Shown here: positions 6,132 through 11,465 of the stretch, in pieces
Layout of the letters: the number at the start of each line of letters is the position of its first letter
Numbering within the stretch: position 1 is the stretch's first letter
Origin: Clostridiales bacterium
Lineage (GTDB): Bacteria; Bacillota; Clostridia; Lachnospirales; CAG-274
DNA: 11,465 bases
Direction of reading: 5' to 3'
NCBI GenBank assembly: GCA_021203425.1
Contig: JAJQBF010000086.1
Coordinates: 1-11,465 of the forward strand
The notes under the pieces: generated by a model
Databases searched by the model: none
Told to the model about the DNA's origin: nothing
What the model saw: the letters and a program-made list of their open reading frames with translations, nothing else
Position numbers and translations under genes: made by a program

Positions 6132-7454
6132 ATGATATGGGCAAAGGAAGAAACTTTATCAAGAAGTGAAATCGAAGAAATTCAGCTTGCAAAGCTGAAA
6201 AAGACTGTAAACTATGTTTATGAAAACCTGCCGGCTTACAGAGTAAAAATGGACGCAGTAGGTGTAAAACCCGACCACATTAAGACTTTGGCAGATGTTA
6301 AATATCTGCCCTTTATAACAAAACAGGATATGAGAGATCAATATCCCTTCGGCTGGTTTGCCGTTCCTCAGAAGGATATCGTAAGAATACACGCTTCATC
6401 GGGAACAACGGGAAAGCCCACAGTTGTAGGCTACACAAGAAATGACCTTAAAAACTGGGCTGAGTGTGTGGCAAGACTTGCCTGTGCCGGCGGAGCAACA
6501 AGCGAAAGCGTAGCCCAGATTTGTTTCGGCTACGGTATGTTTACCGGTGCTTTGGGTCTTCACTCAGGGCTTGAAAGAATCGGCGCCGCTATTATACCCT
6601 CATCAACGGGAAACACACAGAAGCAGATTATGTATATGAAGGATTTCGGAACAAGCCTTCTTGTAGCAACCCCCTCTTATGCTCTTCGTATAGGTGAGGT
6701 AGCTATGGAGATGGGGCTTAACCCTCAGAAAGACATCAGACTTAAGGTAGGTCTTTTCGGAAGTGAAATGCTTACCGAGGCAATAAGGGCAGAGTGTGTT
6801 AAGGTTTTCGGCGACCAGATTCTTGTTACATCAAACTACGGTATGAGCGAAATAGGCGGTCCCGGTGTTTCCGGCGAGTGTGAATATCTCTGCGGATTCC
6901 ATATAAATGAGGATCACTTCCTTTGTGAAATTATCGACCCCAAGACGGGAGAGGTTCTTCCCTACGGCGAAAAGGGCGAGCTTGTTGTTACCTGTTTGGA
7001 TAAAGAGGCACAGCCTCTTGTAAGATGCAGAACGAGAGATATTACAAGACTTATATGTGAACCCTGTAAATGCGGAAGAACTACAATAAGAATGGAAAAC
7101 TTCAGCGGCAGAACAGACGATATGCTTAAGATAAAGGGTGTAAACGTATTCCCCAGCCAGATTGAAGAGGTTCTTTTAAGTATGGACGAAATAGGTCCTC
7201 ACTATGAGATTATTGTTGAAAAGGTAGGTCATACAGATAAGCTGACTATAAGAGTGGAGCTTGCCCCCGAGAAAATGACAGATGATTATCAGCAGCTTAA
7301 GGCTATAAGCAAGAAGATAAATTCAAAGCTTAAGATTATTTTAGGTCTTGACACTATAATTAAGCTTGAATCTCCCAATACTCTTCAAAGATTTGAGGGT
7401 AAGGCCAAGAGGGTAAGAGATTTAAGACCTAAGGAGACATTAAAGAACGATTAA
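6132..7454 (+). CDS. paaK: PaaK-type phenylacetate (arylacetate)-CoA ligase, AMP-forming
   Basis: This cytoplasmic adenylate-forming enzyme converts an aryl-acetate, ATP and CoA to aryl-acetyl-CoA, AMP and PPi (EC 6.2.1.30 type). It has 440 residues, the PaaK length, clearly shorter than acetyl-CoA synthetases. The motifs are in order: the phosphate-binding loop HASSGTTGKPT at 87-97, NYGMSEIGGPG at 235-245 (adenine/aryl pocket), a Cys/His-rich segment at about 250-265 (C250, C254, H257, H262, C265) and CEPCKCGR at 309-316, typical of this branch, RCRTRDIT at 298-305 (ATP ribose Asp), the hinge GRTDDMLKIKGVNVFPSQIE at 326-345, and FEGKAKRVRDLR at 421-432 carrying the C-terminal catalytic lysine. 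It lies 21 bp upstream of iorA. This pairing with IOR points to indoleacetate, phenylacetate or hydroxyphenylacetate rather than the aerobic Paa pathway, none of whose other genes is present. Confidence 0.93.
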   Translation: MIWAKEETLSRSEIEEIQLAKLKKTVNYVYENLPAYRVKMDAVGVKPDHIKTLADVKYLPFITKQDMRDQYPFGWFAVPQKDIVRIHASSGTTGKPTVVGYTRNDLKNWAECVARLACAGGATSESVAQICFGYGMFTGALGLHSGLERIGAAIIPSSTGNTQKQIMYMKDFGTSLLVATPSYALRIGEVAMEMGLNPQKDIRLKVGLFGSEMLTEAIRAECVKVFGDQILVTSNYGMSEIGGPGVSGECEYLCGFHINEDHFLCEIIDPKTGEVLPYGEKGELVVTCLDKEAQPLVRCRTRDITRLICEPCKCGRTTIRMENFSGRTDDMLKIKGVNVFPSQIEEVLLSMDEIGPHYEIIVEKVGHTDKLTIRVELAPEKMTDDYQQLKAISKKINSKLKIILGLDTIIKLESPNTLQRFEGKAKRVRDLRPKETLKND

Positions 7455-7475
7455 TTTTACGGAGGAAAGACTGCA

Positions 7476-9218
7476 ATGGGTGAAAAGAAAATTATGCTGG
7501 GCAATGCTGCAATAGCAAGGGGAGCCTATGAGGCCGGAGTTAAGGTTTCAGCGGCCTACCCGGGAACACCCAGTACGGAAATAAGTGAAAATATAGTTAA
7601 ATATGACGAAATATACGCAGAGTGGTCGCCTAATGAAAAGGTAGCTATGGAGGTGGCTATAGGCGCATCACAGGCAGGGGTAAGAGCTATGGCGTCTATG
7701 AAACACGTAGGTGTAAACGTAGCCTCAGACCCTCTTTATTCAATATCCTACGGAGGAGTAAACGGCGGTCTTGTTATGGTGGCTGCCGACGACCCGGGGT
7801 TTTACAGCTCACAAAACGAACAAGATACCAGAATGGTAGGAAGAGCGGCTATGGTTCCCGTTATAGAGCCGTCAGACAGTGATGAGGCTAAACGGTTTAT
7901 GAAATATGCCTTTGAAATAAGCGAGGAATATGACACTCTCGTTATTGTAAGAACTACCACAAGGCTTGCCCACTCTCAGGGTGTTGTAGAGCTTGGGGAA
8001 AGAGAAGAAATCCCCGATAAGCCCTATGTAAAGAATATAGCTAAAAATGTTCTTCTTCCGGCAAACGCACAGAAGAGACATATAGTTGTTGAACAGCAGC
8101 TTAAAAGACTTGCGGAAGACGCCTGTTCGATGGCTATAAATACTGTTACATATAATGATACTTCAATAGGCATCATAACACAGGGCATAGAATATCAGTA
8201 TGTTATGGAGGTTTGCCCCAATGCCTCTGTTTTAAAGCTGGGGCTTGTAAACCCTCTGCCCAAGAAATTAATAGAAGAATTTGCATCAAAGGTAGACAGG
8301 CTTTATATAGTTGAAGAATTGGAACCGGTAATAGAAGAACAGGTTAAAAGCTGGGGAATTAAGTGTATAGGAAAGGAAATTTTCACCGTTCAGGGCGAAT
8401 ATTCCGCAAATATGTTAAGAGAAAAGCTTTTAGGCTTAAAGCTTGACATTGATGAGCCTGCAAAGGCAGCCCCCAGACCTCCTATTCTCTGTCCGGGCTG
8501 TCCCCACAGAAGTGTTTATACAGTTCTTAAGAAACTTAAGAAACACGCCGCCGGAGATATAGGCTGTTATACTTTAGGCGCTGTTGCTCCCCTTAATGTT
8601 ATGGATACCAACGTATGTATGGGTGCCAGCATAAGCACTCTTCACGGTATGGAGAAAGCAAGGGGCAGCGAATATGTAAAGGACTGGGTTGCCGTTATAG
8701 GTGATTCAACCTTCCTTCACACAGGTGTAAACTCTCTTATGAATATGGTTTACAACAAGGCAACGGGCACGGTTATGATTCTCGATAACTCCACAACAGG
8801 TATGACAGGTCATCAGGATCACCCGGCAACGGGAAAAACCCTTAAGGGAGAAACAACCTATGCCATAAATATTTACGGTCTTTGCAAGGCTATGGGTATA
8901 GAAAATGTTTATGAGGTAAATGCCTTTGACATTGACGAGCTTGAAAAGGTTATTAAGCGGGAAACCGCAAGAGACGCTGTTTCCGTTATAATAACAAAGT
9001 CTCCCTGTGCGCTGCTTAAGGGTGTTGTTTTCGACAGCAAGTGCAGACCTGTTCCCGATAAGTGTAAGAAGTGCGGTATGTGTTTGAAACCGGGCTGTCC
9101 TGCTATAACAAAGGCGCCCGACGGAACAGTACAGATTGACGACACAATGTGCAACGGCTGCGGTCTTTGTATGCAGCTTTGCAAATTTGACGCTATAGAG
9201 AAGGTTAAGGTGAAATAA
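7476..9218 (+). CDS. iorA: Indolepyruvate:ferredoxin oxidoreductase, alpha subunit
   Basis: IorA is the catalytic TPP- and iron-sulfur-containing subunit that decarboxylates aryl-pyruvates to aryl-acetyl-CoA with reduction of ferredoxin (EC 1.2.7.8), reversible in principle. It has 580 residues, the expected length. The N-terminal pyrimidine-binding domain (about 1-200) carries AAYPGTPSTE at 26-35. A transketolase C-like segment (about 225-320) follows. The pyrophosphate-binding domain (about 335-515) has CPGCPHR at 339-345, GDIGCYTLG at 360-368 and the TPP/Mg2+ motif from G409-D410 to N438. The C-terminal ferredoxin-like domain has two complete cysteine sets: C530, C533, C536, C541 and C559, C562, C565, C569, consistent with two [4Fe-4S] clusters. 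GGAGG at 7461-7465 supports the start. iorB begins one base after the stop, so the two subunits are translated together. No key residue appears missing. Confidence 0.96.
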   Translation: MGEKKIMLGNAAIARGAYEAGVKVSAAYPGTPSTEISENIVKYDEIYAEWSPNEKVAMEVAIGASQAGVRAMASMKHVGVNVASDPLYSISYGGVNGGLVMVAADDPGFYSSQNEQDTRMVGRAAMVPVIEPSDSDEAKRFMKYAFEISEEYDTLVIVRTTTRLAHSQGVVELGEREEIPDKPYVKNIAKNVLLPANAQKRHIVVEQQLKRLAEDACSMAINTVTYNDTSIGIITQGIEYQYVMEVCPNASVLKLGLVNPLPKKLIEEFASKVDRLYIVEELEPVIEEQVKSWGIKCIGKEIFTVQGEYSANMLREKLLGLKLDIDEPAKAAPRPPILCPGCPHRSVYTVLKKLKKHAAGDIGCYTLGAVAPLNVMDTNVCMGASISTLHGMEKARGSEYVKDWVAVIGDSTFLHTGVNSLMNMVYNKATGTVMILDNSTTGMTGHQDHPATGKTLKGETTYAINIYGLCKAMGIENVYEVNAFDIDELEKVIKRETARDAVSVIITKSPCALLKGVVFDSKCRPVPDKCKKCGMCLKPGCPAITKAPDGTVQIDDTMCNGCGLCMQLCKFDAIEKVKVK

Positions 9219-9219
9219 T

Positions 9220-9804
9220 ATGTCTGATGTTAAAAATATAATGATTGTGGGTGTAGGCGGTCAGGGAACTCTTCTTACCAGCCGAATTTTAGGAGGAGTT
9301 ATAACAACCGCCGGCTATGACGTAAAGCTTTCGGAGGTTCACGGAATGGCTCAAAGAGGGGGCAGTGTTGTTACCTTCGTGCGCTACGGTGAAAAGGTAG
9401 CCGAGCCTATTGTTGAAGAGGGTCAGGCAGACGTTCTTATAGCCTTTGAAAGACTTGAAGCCTTAAGATATAAGCATTTCCTTAAAAAAGACGGTGTTAT
9501 AATAGTAAACGACCAGAGAATCGACCCTATGTCGGTTGTTACCGGAGCGGCAGAGTATCCCGAAGGAATAATCGAAAGCTTAAAAGCACAGCATAAGGTT
9601 ATTGCCTGTGACGCTATGGGAGAGGCTAAGGCTTTGGGCAACCCCGAGGTATTTAATGTGGTAATTATAGGTGTTGCCGCAAGACAGATGAACTTTGAAA
9701 AAAACGAGTGGATAAACGTAATAGAAAAAACAGTGCCTGCAAAGACAATAAGCCTTAATTTGGCTGCCTTTGAAAAGGGCTGGGAAATAGGGGGTAATAT
9801 GTAA
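9220..9804 (+). CDS. iorB: Indolepyruvate:ferredoxin oxidoreductase, beta subunit
   Basis: IorB is the small subunit of the IOR complex, 194 residues, made of one pyruvate-ferredoxin oxidoreductase gamma-type domain (PF01558). The glycine-rich motif GVGGQGTLLTSR at 11-22 and the conserved HGMAQRGGSVV at 41-51 are both intact; in this family these regions contact CoA and the catalytic subunit. AAGGTG lies just inside the end of iorA, about seven bases before the ATG. The stop codon TAA shares its last base with the next gene's ATG. It forms the heterodimeric IOR unit with the upstream iorA. Its length and the lack of fused domains match the separate-subunit form seen in archaea and Clostridia, not the large single-chain IOR of some aerobes. 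Confidence 0.94.
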   Translation: MSDVKNIMIVGVGGQGTLLTSRILGGVITTAGYDVKLSEVHGMAQRGGSVVTFVRYGEKVAEPIVEEGQADVLIAFERLEALRYKHFLKKDGVIIVNDQRIDPMSVVTGAAEYPEGIIESLKAQHKVIACDAMGEAKALGNPEVFNVVIIGVAARQMNFEKNEWINVIEKTVPAKTISLNLAAFEKGWEIGGNM

Positions 9805-10235
9805 TGAAGTTTATAAAACAGCTTTCGGTTTTTATTGAAAACAGAACAGGCAGACTTAACGAAATAACAAGGGTTCTTGCGGAAAGCGACATTAATATTG
9901 TCTGCGTTTCCTTAGCCGATACATCGGAATACGGTGTTTTCAGACTTATTGTTTCAAACCCCAAAAAAGCACAGGAAATCCTCAACGAAAAGGGCTTTTC
10001 TTCAACATTAACCGACGTTATAGGAGTAAATCTTCCTCATCACTTCGGTATGCTTAACAAAATGACAGAGGCTCTTACAGGGGCGGAAATAAGCCTTTCT
10101 TATGTATACGCTCTTAACAGCGGAAAAGACAACGCACAGATTATAATTAAAACCTCAGACAATTCTAAGGCGGAGAAGGTTTTAAAAGAAACCGGTTTCG
10201 AGCTTATGGACTCCGTATCGGCTTATAATCTGTAA
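9804..10235 (+). CDS. Tandem ACT-domain protein, probable amino-acid sensor for the IOR operon
   Basis: This small cytoplasmic protein of 143 residues is made of two ACT domains: about 3-66 (ligand-loop motif ENRTGRLNEITRVLAESDIN at 12-31) and about 72-140 (LPHHFGMLNKMTEALTGAEI at 77-96). There is no catalytic or DNA-binding domain. ACT domains bind small ligands, mostly amino acids, at dimer interfaces and regulate metabolic enzymes. Its start codon overlaps the iorB stop by one base and uses a GGGGG site inside iorB, so it is made in step with the oxidoreductase. From this placement I infer that it senses an aromatic amino acid and modulates IOR or the ligase; the sequence does not prove which. 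The two halves differ, and the first keeps the better canonical Asn-Arg-x-Gly loop. Confidence 0.88.
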   Translation: MKFIKQLSVFIENRTGRLNEITRVLAESDINIVCVSLADTSEYGVFRLIVSNPKKAQEILNEKGFSSTLTDVIGVNLPHHFGMLNKMTEALTGAEISLSYVYALNSGKDNAQIIIKTSDNSKAEKVLKETGFELMDSVSAYNL

Positions 10236-10250
10236 ATGGGGCAGTGAAAA

Positions 10251-11066
10251 ATGATAATTGATTTTCATACCCATACCTTTCCGGATAAGGTGGCAGTGAA
10301 AGCAATTCCAAAATTAGAAAAAAGCGCCGCAATAAAGGCTTTTACAGACGGTACAGTAAGCGGACTTGTCGATTCCATGAATAAAAACGGAATCGACTTT
10401 TCCGTTGTTGTGCCTGTTGTCACAAACCCGGTTAAGGCAGAGGAAATAAACGAATATGCGGCGGAAACAAACCAAACTCATAAAAATGTAATTTCCTTCG
10501 GGGGCATACACCCGGATACGGAAAACCACAAGGCGGTTTTAAAAAAAGCTCAAGGTTTGGGCTTAAAGGGTATAAAGCTCCACCCGGAATTTCAATATAC
10601 CGACTTTGACGATATAAGGTATAAGCGTATTTTATATTTTGCCGAGGAACTGGGGCTTGTAACCCTTGTTCATGCCGGTTTTGACGGCAGTTTTCCCGAT
10701 TCTATGCACTGCGGCATTAAAAATATACTTAATGTGATTGAAGAGATAGGTCCCAAAAGGCTTGTTCTCGCTCATATGGGCGGCTGCTTTTTATGGAAAG
10801 ACGTTAAAAAATATATTGCCGGAGCCGATGTTTATTTTGACACAGCTTTTTCCTTCGGAAAAAAACAGATTGTTTCCGGTCTGTTAAGCGAGGAAGAGAT
10901 TATAGTTTTGGCAAGAACCCACGGAACGGAAAAGATTCTTTTCGGAACGGATTCTCCTTGGGGAGAACAGAGGGAAATGTCGGAATTTATAAAAAACAGC
11001 GCTTTAACCGACGGGGAAAAGGAAAATATACTTTATAAAAATGCACTTAAGCTTTTAAGTGATTGA
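10251..11066 (+). CDS. Amidohydrolase-2 family metal-dependent hydrolase (TIM barrel)
   Basis: This encodes 271 residues of the amidohydrolase superfamily, closest to the PF04909/COG2159 type (decarboxylase/hydrolase-like). Likely metal ligands are visible: DFHTH at 4-8 (H6, H8), KLHPEFQ at 109-115 (H111), HAGFD at 141-145 (H141), HMGG at 175-178 (H175) and FGTDSPWG at 231-238 (D234). An intact set implies a working enzyme with one or two divalent metals. Relatives include hydrolases and non-oxidative decarboxylases (for example ACMSD and gamma-resorcylate decarboxylase), so hydrolysis or decarboxylation of an aromatic or amide compound is plausible, but the substrate cannot be read from the sequence. 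The gene starts 15 bp after the ACT gene with a modest site (GGGG at 10238-10241), so it appears to be the last gene of the operon. A small hairpin, CACTTAA-GCTT-TTAAGTG (11044-11061), spans its end but lacks a T-run. Confidence 0.85.
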   Translation: MIIDFHTHTFPDKVAVKAIPKLEKSAAIKAFTDGTVSGLVDSMNKNGIDFSVVVPVVTNPVKAEEINEYAAETNQTHKNVISFGGIHPDTENHKAVLKKAQGLGLKGIKLHPEFQYTDFDDIRYKRILYFAEELGLVTLVHAGFDGSFPDSMHCGIKNILNVIEEIGPKRLVLAHMGGCFLWKDVKKYIAGADVYFDTAFSFGKKQIVSGLLSEEEIIVLARTHGTEKILFGTDSPWGEQREMSEFIKNSALTDGEKENILYKNALKLLSD

Positions 11067-11117
11067 ACGGAAATCCCTTCGGGTCGGTGAATGTATTGAG
11101 AAAGTGAAAATATTGAA

Positions 11118-11465
11118 GTGTATATTATAGGAAAAATTGACAGGAATATTTATAAATGTATAACTGAAGATATAGTTACAGATGAGGTTGTTTTAACTGA
11201 TAAGCAGCTTCGGCATATAAAAGAAAGACATCCGAATGATTATGAACGATTTGCAAGACATTTTTATGAAATAGTTGCAAGTCCAGATTATATAATTGAG
11301 GCAAACAAACCAAAAACGGCATTGATATTAAAGGAAATAGTTGATGACGGAGAATTATTTAAAACTGTTTTGCGTTTAGCTACATCAACAGATGAAAACG
11401 GATATAAGAATTCCATTATTACATTTATGAAAACGGATAAAAAAGAATGGAACAGACTTCTTAGA
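11118..11465 (+). CDS. Probable PBECR-type nuclease-fold protein, 3'-truncated by the window edge
   Basis: 116 codons are open to the end of the window. The protein resembles phage-Barnase-EndoU-ColicinE5/D-RelE-like (PBECR) domain proteins of Firmicutes, recognised from memory by VTDEVVLTDKQLRHIKERHP (20-39, with the His-x4-His pair), NDYERF, KPKTALILKEI (64-74) and YKNSIITFMKTDKKEWNRLL (96-115). I favour the PBECR2-like branch but cannot separate the subfamilies by eye. Such domains occur as toxins, phage proteins or small stand-alone proteins. The frame has no ATG: the best start is GTG at 11118, with GAGAAAGTG about 11 bases upstream. An ATG at 11091 is in the same frame but is followed by TGA two codons later. 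The DNA here is more AT-rich and uses codons (CGA, GCA, TTA) less common in the neighbouring operons, hinting at separate ancestry. Confidence 0.65.
   Translation, partial: MYIIGKIDRNIYKCITEDIVTDEVVLTDKQLRHIKERHPNDYERFARHFYEIVASPDYIIEANKPKTALILKEIVDDGELFKTVLRLATSTDENGYKNSIITFMKTDKKEWNRLLR

Noticed and set aside
11044..11061. Hairpin CACTTAA-GCTT-TTAAGTG at the end of the hydrolase gene as a terminator
   Set aside because: The stem is AT-rich, lies within the coding sequence and is not followed by a T-run. I find no convincing terminator for the paaK-ior operon in the window.
1..11465. CRISPR array, tRNA, rRNA or complete insertion sequence
   Set aside because: I saw no regularly spaced direct repeats, no cloverleaf-like segments with tRNA consensus, no rRNA and no transposase reading frame.

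Overview
The window looks like a chromosomal segment of a low-to-medium GC anaerobic Firmicute, most likely class Clostridia. The reasons are AGA-dominated arginine codons, strong GGAGG-type ribosome binding sites, tightly packed operons, a ferredoxin-dependent 2-oxoacid oxidoreductase and a Bacillota-type lipoprotein PstS. No rRNA, tRNA or other species-level marker is present, so I do not name a species.

Layout. (1) 1-1140: the 3' part of a gene for a small multi-spanning membrane protein of unknown function (+), converging on a gene for an unknown membrane-anchored protein (-). The minus-strand gene has a very good promoter (TAGACA-17-TGtTATAAT). (2) 1141-1560: a divergent regulatory region. 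On the plus strand it holds three hexamers spaced 11 bp apart that resemble a PhoP box, a sigma-A-type promoter (TAGACA-17-TACAAT), and a 167-bp nested inverted-repeat element lying inside the presumed pstS leader. (3) 1561-5881: a complete high-affinity phosphate import operon pstS-pstC-pstA-pstB-phoU. Its 150-bp pstS-pstC gap carries three back-to-back hairpins and then a terminator-like hairpin, and pstC overlaps pstA by an unusual 149 bp. A Rho-independent terminator closes the operon at 5900-5943. (4) 6042-11066: a second operon with its own extended -10 promoter. It encodes a PaaK-type arylacetate-CoA ligase, IorA, IorB, a tandem ACT-domain protein and an amidohydrolase-2 family metal-dependent hydrolase. 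(5) 11067-11465: a more AT-rich end holding the 5' part of a gene for a probable PBECR-type (barnase/EndoU/colicin/RelE-like) nuclease that runs off the window.

How the genes work together. PstS captures phosphate outside the membrane, PstC and PstA form the channel, PstB drives transport with ATP, and PhoU is the dimetal regulator linking the transporter to Pho signalling. The sensor kinase and response regulator are not in the window. In the second operon, IorAB interconverts aryl-pyruvates (from Phe, Tyr, Trp) with aryl-acetyl-CoA plus CO2 and reduced ferredoxin, while the PaaK-like ligase interconverts aryl-acetate and aryl-acetyl-CoA. The tandem ACT protein is a likely amino-acid sensor. 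The set could run as amino-acid fermentation or, in reverse, as salvage of aryl acids into aromatic amino acids.

Most of the window is well-understood housekeeping and metabolic content. The parts that deserve a second look are the nested inverted repeat upstream of pstS, the hairpin array between pstS and pstC, the long pstC/pstA overlap, the ACT protein and hydrolase attached to the IOR operon, and the nuclease fragment at the right edge. I did not find a clear new multi-gene defence or mobile system.
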